Shown here piece after piece: positions 33,134-43,723 of a stretch of DNA of 64,000 nucleotides; positions within the stretch are counted from its first letter, which is position 1; each line of letters begins with the position of its first letter. Source of the DNA: Schistocerca nitens (taxonomy: Eukaryota > Arthropoda > Insecta > Orthoptera > Acrididae); NCBI RefSeq assembly GCF_023898315.1, contig NC_064616.1:647896974-647960973 (forward strand), written 5' to 3'. The position numbers and the translations under genes were made by a program. Below the pieces are notes generated by a model. The model had not been told where the DNA came from and ran no database searches. It saw only the letters and a list, made by a program, of their open reading frames with translations.

Positions 33134-34187
33134 CAAGGGAACCTCCCCATCGCACCCCCCTCAGATTTAGATATAAGCTAACACAGTGGATAGGCCTTGA
33201 AAAACTGAACACAGATCAATCGAGAAAACAGGAAGAAGTTGTGTGGAACTATGAAAAAAATAAGCAAATTATAAAAACTGAGTAGTACATGCGCAAGATA
33301 AAGCAACATCAAGGATAATGTGAGCCGAGGAGCGCCGTGGTCCCGTGGTTAGCTGCGGAGCGAGAGGTCCTTGGTTCAAGTCTTCCCTCGAGTGAAAAGT
33401 TTAACTTTTTATTTTCAGACCATTATTATCCGTCCGTCCGATGCGAGGGAACTGCGCCGTAGTATGGGGACGCTATACCTAAACGGAAAAATTTGAAAAC
33501 GTTAAAAACATATGTTTTGACACAGCACAGGGAAAACTGTGCGACTGTGAAACTGTTGCATTCATTTGTTGCAGTTCATGTGACAAAATCGGGCAAGGTA
33601 GAAGAATCTTTTTACCCATTCGCGAAGTGTACAAGTTAGGTGGGTCGACAACATATTCCTGTCATATGAAGCACATGCCGTCGCCAGTGTCGTATAGAAT
33701 ATATCAGACGTGTTTTTCTGTGGAGGAATCGGTTGACCTATGACCTTGCGATGAAATGTTTTCAGTTTCCATTGGAGAGGCACGTCCTTTCGTTTACTAA
33801 TCGCACGGTTTTGCGGTGCGGTCGCAAAACACAGACACTAAACTTATTACAGTGAACAGAGACGTCAATGAACGAACGGACAGATCATAACTTTGCGAAA
33901 ATAAAGAGAGTAAACTTTGCACTCGAGGGAAGACTTAAACCAAGGACCTCTCGTTCCGTAGCTGCTCACGCTAACCACGGTACCACGGTGCTCTTGAGCT
34001 CGTACTATCTTTGATGTTGCATATCCTACAAATGGACTACTCAGTTTGTATATTTTGCTTATTATTCATAGTTCCACACAACTTCCTCCTGTTTTCTCGA
34101 TCGATCTGTGTTCAGTTTTTCAAGGCCTATCCACTGTGCCAGCTTAATAACTTAATCTGAGGGGGGTGCGATGGGGAGGTTCCCTTG
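33134..34187. mobile_element. Foldback element F1 with tRNA-like arms
   Basis: Begins CAAGGGAACCTCCCCATCGC and ends with its reverse complement; the inverted arms continue for roughly 300 bp each. Each arm holds a tRNA-like module: plus strand about 33332-33394 and minus strand about 33921-33992, each with an A-box-like TGGTTAGC stretch and a B-box GGTTCAAGTCT (GGTTTAAGTCT in the right arm). They point inward. No transposase is seen. The middle shows a minus-strand frame without a known domain. Superfamily unknown; flanks suggest a 3 bp target duplication of TNA type. Confidence 0.8.
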
Positions 34188-34274
34188 TTAGTAGCAAAGG
34201 CTTACCGTATTTACTCGAATCTAAGCCGCACTTTTTTTCCGGTTTTTGTAATCCAAAAAACCGCGTGCGGCTTA
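34188..34274. repeat. Short repeat between F1 and F2
   Basis: The 87 bp linker contains CTCGAATCTAAGCCGCAC and, inverted, GTGCGGCTTA, so it is a small palindromic piece in its own right. It resembles a fragment of another inverted-repeat element. Confidence 0.5.
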
Positions 34275-35237
34275 CAAGGGAACCTCCCCATCGCACCCCC
34301 CTCAGATTTAGTTATAAGTTGGCACAGTGGACAGGCCTTGAAAAACTAAACACAGATCAATCGAGAAAACAGGAAGAAGTTGTGTGGAACTATGAAAAAA
34401 AAAGCAAAATATACAAACTGAGTAGTCCATGCACAGAACAGGCAACATCAAGGCATATATGAGCTCAGGAGCGCCGTGGTCTCGTGGTTAGCGTGAGCAT
34501 CTGCGGAACGAGAAGTCCTTGGTTCAAGTCTTCCCTCGAATGAAAAGTTCATTTTTTTATTTTCAGACAATTATTATCTGTCCGTCCGATGCGATCACTT
34601 TTTTTGGGAGTGATTATCACATCCACAAGAAAACCTAAATGGGGCAAGGTAGAAGAATCTTTTCACCCATTCGCCAAGTGTACAATTTAGGTGGCTCGAC
34701 AACATATTCCTGTCATGTGACGCACATGCCGTCACCGGTGTCGAATAGAATACATCAGACGTGTTTTCCTGTGGAGGAATCGGTTGACCTATGACCTTGC
34801 GATCAAATGTTTTCGGTTCCCATTGGAGAGGCACGTCCTTTCGTCTACTAATCGCACGGTTTTGCGGTGCGGTCGCAAAACACAGACACTAAACTTATTA
34901 CAGTGAACAGAGACGTCAATGAACGAACGGACAGATCATAACTTAGCGAAAATAAAAAAGTAAACTTTTCACTCGAGGGAAGACTTGAACCAAGGACCTC
35001 TCGTTGCGCAGCTGCTCACGCTAACCATGGGACCACGGCGCTCCTGAACTCACATTAGCCTTGATGTTGCCTATCTTGCACATGGACTACTCAGTTCGTA
35101 TATTTTGCTTATTTTTTTCATAGTTCCACACAACTTCTTCCTGTTTTCTCGATTGATCTGTGTTCAGTTTTTCAAGATCTATCCACTGTGCCAACTTATA
35201 ACTAAATCTGAGGGGGGTGCGATGGAAGGTTCCCTTG
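34275..35237. mobile_element. Foldback element F2 with tRNA-like arms
   Basis: Second copy of the F1 family in direct array with it. Ends CAAGGGAACCTCCCCATCGC and its complement with one deletion in the right arm. tRNA-like modules lie at about 34471-34540 (plus; TGGTTAGCGTGAGCA then GGTTCAAGTCT) and 34971-35044 (minus, with GGTTCAAGTCT). The plus-strand copy keeps a longer, more tRNA-like D-arm than in F1. Interior similar to F1 but about 90 bases shorter. Confidence 0.82.
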
Positions 35238-35349
35238 TCAGTATCATTTGAGGTATTATACGTCGCGCATTACTCGGCCGAATTTCTCGCTTCGCTGACG
35301 CAAGTTGCAACCCTCTGCCACAAGAGGGCTCCGAATTGTAGTGTGCAAC

Positions 35350-35745
35350 ATGGCGATGTGCAGCGTAACTATGCCGGTGCTTGAGAAACAGCGTGCTGTA
35401 ATCGAGTTTCTGATCACAAAAAATGCACCTGTGATTAAAATCCTTTGAAGAATTAAAGTTGTATATGGTTATGATTGTATCGACATCAGTAATATGCGAC
35501 ATTGTGTTGTTCGTGCTCATAATGGTTCTAATCTCAACTTTGCCCCATACGATTTTCATCTGTTTCTAAAACTTACAGAACACCTTTGAGGACATCACTT
35601 TGATAATGATGAAGCGGTGCAAGCAGATGTAAGACTGTGGCTCCATCAACAAAGTTTAATGTTCTACAGTGACGTGTTCGTCGCCAGGGAGACTACGTTG
35701 AGAAATAAATATGTAGACATAAAGAATAAAGATTTAGAATATTAA
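35350..35745 (+). pseudogene. Mariner-type transposase, core deleted
   Basis: MAMCSVTMPVLEKQRAVIEF with the start of the helix-turn-helix, a stop after VIKIL, VVYGYDCIDISNMRHCVVRA and then a jump directly to LNFAPYDFHLFLKLTEHL (APSDFHLF motif with the third acidic residue), a stop, GHHFDNDEAVQADVRLWLHQ and a C-terminal tail. The segment holding the first two catalytic aspartates is missing. Confidence 0.85.
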
Positions 35746-36121
35746 TAAAGCTAGTTTAAGTTAAAAATCTTTGAGAGTTTTCACATAAAAATTCGGAGGC
35801 ATTACTTTTCAGCATGCCCTCGTGGACACACAGTATCTCGTAATCCTTAATATCATGACATGTATGTGCAAACTGGTTAGAATGTACTCATGAATCCTTT
35901 AAGAAAAGAAGGCTGCGAGATGGTACTTCATGCATGGCAGTTATGATATAGTAGTAGTAGTAGTTATTCATCCAGCGACAATGTACATTGTGTGGATTTC
36001 ATCAAAGAACATAGTATAACAAAAATAAGATAAGAGTGTACAGTTTCCTACATTTTACCCATCACAATATTTTTGGGCAAGATGACTTTGATTACTGTAA
36101 TAATATAAAAGTATGAGAAGG

Positions 36122-36234
36122 ATCTTTTACATGAAATACATTACACATAAATAATTGATTTAACACTTTTGTTTGGGACCCTTTACATGAAACACATTGC
36201 AAGTAAATAATTGATTTAAAACCTTTGTTGAGAA
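36122..36234. repeat. Tandem duplication, ~57 bp unit
   Basis: Two adjacent units share CTTTTACATGAAATACATT-like text and TAAATAATTGATTTAA. Differences at about eight positions show it is not recent. It lies in the LINE-C 3' untranslated region. Confidence 0.8.
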
Positions 36235-36301
36235 AAATTAACATTGAGGCTGTGGCAAGCATTTGATTTATGGTACTATTAACTTATAGTAAATGAATAT
36301 A

Positions 36302-37723
36302 CACTCCTGGAAATGGAAAAAAGAACGCATTGACACCGGTGTGTCAGACCCACCATACTTGCTCCAGACACTGCGAGAGGGCTGTACAAGCAATGATCAC
36401 ACGCACGGCACAGCGGACACACCAGGAACCGCGGTGTTGGCCGTCGAATGGCGCTAGCTGCGCAGCATTTGTGCACCGCCGCCGTCAGTGTCAGCCAGTT
36501 TGCCGTGGCATACGGAGCTCCATCGCAGTCTTTAACACTGGTAGCATGCCGCGACAGCGTGGACGTGAACCGTATGTGCAGTTGACGGACTTTGAGCGAG
36601 GACGTATAGTGGGCATGCGGGAGGCCGGGTGGACGTACCGCCGAATTGCTCAACACGTGGGGCGTGAGGTCTCCACAGTACATCGATGTTGTCGCCAGTG
36701 GTCGGCGGAAGGTGCACGTGCCCGTCGACCTGGGACCGGACCGCAGCGACGCACGGATGCACGCCAAGACCGTAGGATCCTACGCAGTGCCGTAGGGGAC
36801 CGCACCGCCACTTCCCAGCAAATTAGGGACACTGTTGCTCCTGGGGTATCGGCGAGGACCATTCGCAACCGTCTCCATGAAGCTGGGCTACGGTCCCGCA
36901 CACCGTTAGGCCGTCTGCCGCTCACGCCCCAACATCGTGCAGCCCACCTCCAGTGGTGTCGCGACAGGCGTGAATGGAGGGACGAATGGAGACGTGTCGT
37001 CTTCAGCGATGAGAGTCGCTTCTGCCTTGGTGCCAATGATGGTTGTATGCGTGTTTGGCGCCGTGCAGGTGAGCGCCACAATCAGGACTGCATACGACCG
37101 AGGCACACAGGGCCAACACCCGGCATCATGGTGTGGGGAGCGATCTCCTACACTGGCCGTACACCACTGGTGATCGTCGAGGGGACACTGAATAGTGCAC
37201 GGTACATCCAAACCGTCATCGAACCCATCGTTCTACCATTCCTAGACCGGCAAGGGAACTTGCTGTTCCAACAGGACAATGCACGTCCGCATGTATCCCG
37301 TGCCACCCAACGTGCTCTAGAAGGTGTAAGTCAACTACCCTGGCCAGCAAGATCTCCGGATCTGTCCCCCATTGAGCATGTTTGGGACTGGATGAAGCGT
37401 CGTCTCACGCGGTCTGCACGTCCAGCACGAACGCTGGTCCAACTGAGGCGCCAGGTGGAAATGGCATGGCAAGCCGTTCCACAGGACTACATCCAGCATC
37501 TCTACGATCGTCTCCATGGGAGAATAGCAGCCTGCATTGCTGCGAAAGGTGGATATACACTGTACTAGTGCCGACATTGTGCATGCTCTGTTGCCTGTGT
37601 CTATGTGCCTGTGGTTCTGTCAGTGTGATCATGTGATGTATCTGACCCCAGGAATGTGTCAATAAAGTTTCCCCTTCCTGGGACAATGAATTCACGGTGT
37701 TCTTATTTCAATTTCCAGGAGTG
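36302..37723 (+). mobile_element. Tc1-like element, copy 3 (1422 bp), intact
   Basis: TA flanks at 36300-36301 and 37724-37725; ends CACTCCTGGAAATGG and CCAGGAGTG as in copies 1 and 2. The whole element is colinear with the other two copies and carries an uninterrupted transposase. An AATAAA signal lies in GTCAATAAAGTTTCCC about 95 bases after the stop codon. It interrupts LINE-C. Confidence 0.96.
36546..37568 (+). CDS. Tc1-like transposase, complete (340 aa, DD32E)
   Basis: A cut-and-paste transposase that would bind the element's inverted repeats in the nucleus. I chose ATG 36546 (MPRQRGREPYVQLTDFERGR) because it gives 340 residues, the usual Tc1 length; the open frame extends upstream to 36330 but overlaps the terminal region. 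Residues 10-52 and 85-117 form two helix-turn-helix regions (TYRRIAQHVGREVSTVHRCC; TSQQIRD...RTIRNRLHE), with a basic hinge between them. The catalytic residues are D155 (FSDESRF), D244 (FQQDNARPH) and E277 (LSPIEHVWD), 32 residues between the last two instead of the canonical 34. No stop or frameshift. Copies 1 and 2 are disabled by C-to-T changes, so this is the only candidate source in the window. Expression is unproven. Confidence 0.93.
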   Translation: MPRQRGREPYVQLTDFERGRIVGMREAGWTYRRIAQHVGREVSTVHRCCRQWSAEGARARRPGTGPQRRTDARQDRRILRSAVGDRTATSQQIRDTVAPGVSARTIRNRLHEAGLRSRTPLGRLPLTPQHRAAHLQWCRDRREWRDEWRRVVFSDESRFCLGANDGCMRVWRRAGERHNQDCIRPRHTGPTPGIMVWGAISYTGRTPLVIVEGTLNSARYIQTVIEPIVLPFLDRQGNLLFQQDNARPHVSRATQRALEGVSQLPWPARSPDLSPIEHVWDWMKRRLTRSARPARTLVQLRRQVEMAWQAVPQDYIQHLYDRLHGRIAACIAAKGGYTLY

Positions 37724-38134
37724 TAGTTACTTGCTACAAGATTACTGCAAATATTCATTTATACTATAATAGCAGTTGGTTATTATGAATTTAAATATTG
37801 CTTCCTTGAAAGTAGATAATCTTTTTATTTCTTTTATCTGAGTTGGAAGTTAGTTGTACAAAATAGTACTCTGAATGTTGGTTTGTGCCTTGTTTACTCT
37901 TTTTATGTGGATGGCATTGCACATTCTTGTATTGTAGGAATGAAGATCTGAGTTGGTTTTATAATTATCAATGTGCATTTTTATAGTAACAACACTTTCT
38001 TTATATAGAGACAAGGTAAGGGTAGAATATTTAGGTGTTGAAATAACTGTTTGGAAGGTGTTAGCCTTGTACTGTTTGAACTTATTCTAACAGCTCGTTT
38101 TTGTAAGGTGAAGATGGTTTTCATGTTTGCCTTA

Positions 38135-39557
38135 TTATGACCCCAGAGGGGTCATAATAACAGAATGGATGTAAGCAAAGTAGACAGTTCTGCTACACTC
38201 TCTACTACACACAGTACTAATTATGCATAATGTAAAGCAAGCAGAGCATAATTTAAAAGTGAGGTAAAGATTGTGGGTTTTCCATTCTAAATTTTCATCA
38301 GTTTGCACACCTAAGAACTTTGTGGCTTCTACCCTTTCAATTTGTTTATTCTCAATTTTGAGGTTCACATCACGATGAGACTTTGTTTTCCTGTATTGTA
38401 TATAATTAGTTTTTGAAATCTTTAAGGTTAGCCTCTACAGTTCAAACCAGTTTTGTATGTATTCCAAAACTCTGGTGGCAGATGTTGGCAATATCCTATT
38501 TATGTCTGTTACAACAATATTTGTGTCATCAGCAAAGTTATGGGTGTACCACTGATTGGGATCTTGATATCAGTAATATATATAAGAAATAATAGAGGTC
38601 AGAGAGAACTGCTCTGAGGTACACCAATTGGTACTGTCTGCATGTCCGATATGTACACAATGCTTCTGTTTTTATTGTTTGCTGAGGTAATTTTTACTAC
38701 CTGTTTTCTATTGTGGAGATATGACTGAAACCATTTTAATGCAACTCCTCGTATACCTATAGCTTCTAGTTTGTCTAGCAAGATATTATGATCAATAGTA
38801 TCGAATGCCTTTGATATGTCCAAGTTTATTCCTACTGTACTGTTATTTCTGTCAAGTCCTATTAAAATATGTTCGATGAATTGGGTAAATGCTGTTCCTG
38901 TACTCATGCCTTTGCGAAAAGCATATTGGTTTACAGATAAGAGATTGAATTTTTCGAGGTAATTTGTAATTATATTTTTCATGGCAGTCTCTATTATTTT
39001 TGAAAATACAGATAACAAAGCTATTGGTCTATAGTTTACCACTTCATATATATTACCCTTTTTATACAGTGGTTTTATTTTTGAAGTTTTTAATCTTTGT
39101 GCGAACGCCCCTTCTGTTAATGATATATTTAGGATATGTAAGAGTAGTTCTGCTATGACACTAGCACATTTAATTATGACTGAACCTGATACCTCATCAA
39201 TTCCAGAGGACATTTTATTCTTCATTGTTTTTACTATCTTAGGAATGTCTAATTTGTATGTGGGACATTGCAATATTGAATTACCACTTTGCTCTCTTTG
39301 ATCTTGGTACTACTATTACTAGCAAAATTTTTAATCAGATTGACTGGAGTGTTTATGAAATAGTCATTTATGCAATTTGCTAGTTTATCATTTCTGAGTA
39401 ACACACCATGATCATCTTTTAATACAATGTCACCTTGCTTTTTAACGTTTTTGTTAGTTTCCTTTTTTACTATATTCCATATTGCTTTCCACTTGTTTGC
39501 TGTATATTCTACTTCGGAATTACAATCATAATAATATCCACAAGGATTTAAAGTCAC
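38135..39557 (-). pseudogene. LINE-C reverse transcriptase
   Basis: Two overlapping minus-strand frames (39557-39249, 39273-38599) give KWKAIWNIVKKETNK, KTMKNKMSSGIDEVSGSVII, IKPLYKKGNIYEVVNYRPIA LLSVFSKIIETAM, NQYAFRKGMSTGTAFTQF and GINLDISKAFDTIDHNILL (first catalytic aspartate). After a frameshift the catalytic box FADDTNIVV lies at 38525-38536, then VEATKFLGVQTDENLEWKTH. It is a Jockey-style RT, fairly well preserved but with at least two frame changes. The thumb and C-terminus continue to about 37730. Confidence 0.88.
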
Positions 39558-39559
39558 TT

Positions 39560-39771
39560 ACTCTTGTACAAAAAGGTGTGCATTTTTCAGGAACACACAT
39601 TTTCAATAACTTGTCAGCAGCCATAAAAAGCTTAACAACCAATTAAATTCAGTTTAAGAGAAGCCTAAAGGATTTATTGGTGACCAACTCCTTCTACTCC
39701 ATTGATGAATTTCTCAGTAGAACCAACTGACTGCTGCACAATCTCAGTGCAGTAATGTGTTTCTTGTAAAT

Positions 39772-39809
<38 letters not shown>

Positions 39810-40142
39810 GTACAATCTAACTTCTGCACCATTTCAGTGCAGTAAAGTGTTCATGTAAATAAGTATTATAGTAGTTCTATTAGATGTTTATTACCTTATA
39901 AACAAAAAAATTTTATTTTAAGTTCAGAGAATTAGTGTTTGTAAAATGATTCTTTCATATAGTGTTCATTAAAAAAATGACGATCATTCCACTTGGGACC
40001 TGTGGAATGGCACATTAGCTTGTTTGTTTGAGTTGTAAATATTTGTTATGTATTATTGTTTTTCTGACATTTTCTACATCCTGAAGGACCTCCTCACTAT
40101 GGATCAATTGGAATGAGAGTAATTCTAATCTAATATAATCTA
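39560..40142 (+). mobile_element. LINE-D 3' end
   Basis: One plus-strand frame reads FNNLSAAIKSL, a stop, FKRSLKDLLVTNSFYSIDEF LSRTN and then a stop, the typical C-terminal end of Jockey-type ORF2 (IKIFNNLP ... L...LL...FYSI.EF). A 3' untranslated region with a GT repeat follows, and it ends in TAATCTAATATAATCTAA, an AATCT-type tail. The 5' side is truncated exactly where LINE-C begins on the other strand. Confidence 0.75.
39774..39807. repeat. GT microsatellite
   Basis: About 17 uninterrupted GT units within the LINE-D 3' untranslated region. Confidence 0.97.
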
Positions 40143-41510
40143 AAAGTGCTTTGCATTTCGTGATCATCAAACAACATTGATTAACAAATATTTTTTCATC
40201 AACTTTTTAATAATATGTATTTTTAATTCATTTAAATACTTGATGTTAACTGTAAAATGTTCACTGTGTATTTTCAAAACTAGATGGCGCTGATGTACAT
40301 TGATCTCTACACTGTTAGTGAATAGAGCATTTGGGAAGTTCAGGCAATTGCAGATCATACATAATATTCATACAACAAATAAATAGTAAGGATACACAGA
40401 TACAGATATGGTCATACATGATCAGTGTTGTACACCAAGAAGCATTCAAAGTTAAAATTGTATAGTTGTATGCTGGTGTGAAAGGAATGAGCATGCTGTC
40501 TGAGGTGTATAAGCTGATGATGGCTACTACTAAGGAGGTAATATCAGAAGAATAACAATACATATGTCATTGATATCTGATTACATTTATAACCTCCATA
40601 TAATACTATAAAATAACGAAGTTAAAGACGTGAATAACACAGTAGTCATTAAAAGTACAAGGATCTTTACATAATTATCCATATTTACATACCAATAACA
40701 TTGGAGAAGTGAAAATCAAGAAATAAAAGATAGAAGACCTGTAACCTTATGATTGATTAATTAATCTGTTTAATGTGGCGACATCTTTAGAAATGGTCAA
40801 CTTAAGGACTACAGAGAAAAGCGAGTAGTGATCACTGGCGTCTGCACTCTATATATGGAACCTATGTACTCAATTTATTCATTCTGTTATGGATATCAAT
40901 ACTCATTGCAATCTGTTGTTGTGTTCCGACAAGCAAAACAAGAAACTACAGTCAACAGTTGTGTAAGACCTCGCTTTTTTCCAACATGTACCTTACTTCC
41001 TTAATAGTCCACCTTTTCTTTGTTGTCTGATTAGTACCTACTTCTTTATGAATCAACTTTAAAAACATATCATCCAAATATTCACCTTTTCTTTTAACTG
41101 AATTCCATGGTATTCTCTTGTTTAATGAATATTCGGGGGATGGTATAATCGTCTTCCATGCTTGAAAATAAGTTTCCACGGGCTCCAGTAAATAAATTAG
41201 AAGAGCGCCACAAATTCTTCACATAACATTTCCGTTACACTTCAGATTCTTGAACACTTTGCATTACAAACTGAATGTACGTTATCATGATAATTAAAAA
41301 TGCTGTCAGCTCTACCACCATCAGTTTTACTTTAAATAGTTCATTTAAATTAGACAATGAAACATTACCTTATTTTGCTTAGATGACTAACCATCTAAAG
41401 GTTGGACCGTCCTGCTATCTGAGGACAGCATTTTCCTAGTTTTAGTGAGGGTTTAACTGACCATTTTCGGTAGAACTCTTGGAGTGCTATCCAGAACTGT
41501 GACCAGAGCT
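40143..41510. other. No gene seen; AT-rich
   Basis: Short frames up to 82 codons with no motifs. Nothing supported. Confidence 0.5.
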
Positions 41511-41539
41511 GTTGTACAAATTTGTTTTCTGTGTATTGA

Positions 41540-42165
41540 AAATGTGTTCCTCATTATTTCAATTACCTCACAAACTGTTATCTACACAAGAAAGTGTCAT
41601 TAGGGTTTTTCGTACTTCTTTCCAAAATTGTGCAGAACTATTCAGATTTTGTACACAGAACTATAGAACTATAGTATATCTATCAAGAGTTCTGAAAAAA
41701 GTATATTTCTCTAAAGAGAGGTATCAACTTTACAGCTACTCAGCTATTCGGAATTTTGATAATATTTTTTTCCGAAATTCTACAGAATGATTAAAGTTTT
41801 GTTCACAGAAATGTAGAACGAGAGCATACCTAGCAAGAACTCTGAAACATAGGTATATTTCTTGAAAATAGGCACCAAGTTCACAAGCAGTGTAAATGAC
41901 TTCCTCATTATTGCAGTTATCTCATAATCTATTGTCTGCAGGAAAAAAGTCAGGGTTTTCTATAGAAAACTTTGGGAACTACTCAAAATTGTAATAGATT
42001 ATTTTTCGCAAATTGGCAAATAATTTTTTTACAAGATCAAAATTTTCCCAAATGTTTTCTTTGCAAAATTATTCAAATTATTTGACTCTAGAACTATAGC
42101 ATATCAAGAGCTCTGAAAAAATTGTATATTTCTCGAAAGCTGGTGCCCACTTCACCAGACTATTT
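41540..42165. repeat. Degenerate tandem repeat
   Basis: CCTCATTATTTCAATTACCTC at about 41549 recurs as CCTCATTATTGCAGTTATCTC at about 41902. A second motif, GAACTATAGTATATC...AGAGTTCTGAAAAAA, recurs at about 41666, 41812 (diverged) and 42092. The spacing is uneven (about 350, 150 and 275), suggesting an old array with deletions. Confidence 0.65.
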
Positions 42166-42204
42166 CAAGTCCGTGCCTGATGTTGAGGTGATTCCTGTTT
42201 CAAG

Positions 42205-43225
42205 ATGGTCCAGGGTGTGGAGAGCGTGGGTACATTAGCAGATGTGCTGGTGTTGTTACTCTTTACCATGATGTTGATGCACCAGGCTGTGATGTTTATG
42301 GGCGCTATGAATATATCGTCAAAGGTTCAGGGAGTGGAGTTGTTAAAGGTTCAGATCCACCTCCACAAGTATTCATCACATCCACAAAGAAAGAAAAAGA
42401 ATATTGATAAGTATCATATACATGCATAAAGAAAGACATATGCAGATGACTATTATAATTTGTAGTTCTTAACTTACGTTAGACTTAAAATTATCAGAGT
42501 CTGATTCAGTCCATGAGTTTCTTATCACTTCATTATTTGCTGTAATATTTTATTCAATGATGCCATGGGTCAACATTCATCACAATATCACTGAGTGAAC
42601 CTAGAAAGAAACAAACAAAACATCATGAGTAATGCTTACAAGTATGTGTAACAAATATGTTACTGTACAATAGAAAGAAAATGAACTTCTACTACCTATG
42701 TATTCGCCCATAGATGGCTAGTGTCATCACCCATGAGCTAATGGTGGAAAAAGGACTTGGCTTAATCACTTGGACCTCCAATACAGATGGACTAGGCGTT
42801 GTCTCAATTTCAATAACAGACTGTGCCATAGAGTGTATAGTAACTGGGCTGCGCTGCACTTCACCCTCTTCGATCACAGCAATGTCATTGAACAATTGTA
42901 CAAGAAAGAGAAAAGCTTTACATTAGGTTGGTGTATTTTTTACACACTCACATAGAGGGAGTGGAAATATTTTAAAAAACTAATGCTTACATTTGCAAAA
43001 TTCATCTGGAATCCATCCACCACTCTCTGGAGTGTCAATGAACTCATCAAATACTCTAGCATACTAAAATTAATCAGAGGCGATGGCACACTCCCATCTG
43101 CAACAGAAAAAGAAGAAGAAGAAGAAGAAGAAGAAATTCATCTTGGTCGAGGGTGCAGAGAGCCTGGCTGCATTGGCAAACTTTTTGGTGTTGTTATTCC
43201 ATGCCATGATGTTGATGCCACATTC
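42205..43225 (+). repeat. Diverged direct repeat, ~935 bp apart
   Basis: The block at about 42205-42285 (GTGGAGAGCGTGGGTACATT, then TGGTGTTGTTACTC, ACCATGATGTTGATGC) recurs at about 43145-43222 (GTGCAGAGAGCCTGGCTGCA, then TGGTGTTGTTATTC, GCCATGATGTTGATGC). The region between them is otherwise unrecognised, so a large old segmental duplication or a repeat family is possible. Confidence 0.6.
43111..43136. repeat. GAA microsatellite
   Basis: About eight GAA units. Confidence 0.95.
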
Positions 43226-43461
43226 TGTTCAAATTCTTCACCAGACTACAGCTATATACACTGAGGTGGCAAAAGTCATGGGATACCTTCTAATATCGTG
43301 TCAGACTTCCTTTACCCTACTGTAGTGCAGCAACCTGACGTGGCATGGACTCACCAACCCGTTGGAAGTCCTGTTACCTCTACAACTGTCCATAATTGCG
43401 AAAGTGATGCTGGTAAAGGATGTTGTTCCCGAACTGACCTTCCAATTAGGTCCTACAAATG

Positions 43462-43712
43462 AAACTTCCTGACAGATTCAAACTGTGTGCCAAACCGAGA
43501 CTCGAACTCGGGACCTTTGCCTGTTGCGGGCAAGTGCTCTACCAACTGAGCTACCCAAGCACGACTCACGACCCGTTCTCACAGCTTCACTTCTGCCAGT
43601 TCCTCGTCTCCTTCACTTCTGCCAGTACCTTGTCTCCTACCTTCCAACCTTAATCTGCCAGGAAGTTTCATATCACCGCACACTCTGCTGCAGAGTGAAA
43701 ATCTCATTTAGA
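43462..43712 (-). mobile_element. tRNA-derived SINE-like element
   Basis: Flanked by TCCTACAAATG (43451-43461, 43713-43723). The minus strand has a clear tRNA-like body: TAGCTCAGTTGGTAGAGC (A box) and GAGTTCGAGTCTC (B box). The outer parts carry AAACTTCCTG and, inverted, CAGGAAGTTT, so a foldback of the ends is also possible. It differs from the class-II-tRNA SINE of this window. It is an element, not a functional tRNA gene. Confidence 0.85.
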
Positions 43713-43723
43713 TCCTACAAATG

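Larger units (their letters stand above)
33078..35822 (+). mobile_element. Deleted mariner-type element with two foldback insertions
   Basis: The left end CGAGGGCATGTTGAAATGTA and the right end, read on the minus strand, CGAGGGCATGCTGAAAAGTA are inverted repeats of roughly 35-40 bp. TA precedes the left end; the right flank is TG. The coding remnant is only at 35350-35745. The foldback elements at 33134-34187 and 34275-35237 sit in its 5' non-coding part. Without them it is about 0.65 kb. Confidence 0.85.
35950..39560 (-). mobile_element. LINE-C, Jockey-type, carrying Tc1-like copy 3
   Basis: Minus-strand coding text runs from about 39557 down past the Tc1-like insertion (36302-37723) to a 3' end with GGATGAATAACTACTACTAC at about 35950-35975, where CTA repeats form the tail. 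The 5' end is truncated: no endonuclease is visible. The 3' untranslated part contains a small tandem duplication at 36122-36234. Confidence 0.8.

Noticed and set aside
36330..36545. Extended N-terminus of the Tc1-like transposase
   Set aside because: The extra 72 codons overlap the terminal region; starting at 36546 gives the family length.
43497..43560. A genuine tRNA gene on the minus strand
   Set aside because: The tRNA-like body is convincing, but it lies between an 11 bp target duplication with extra element sequence on both sides.
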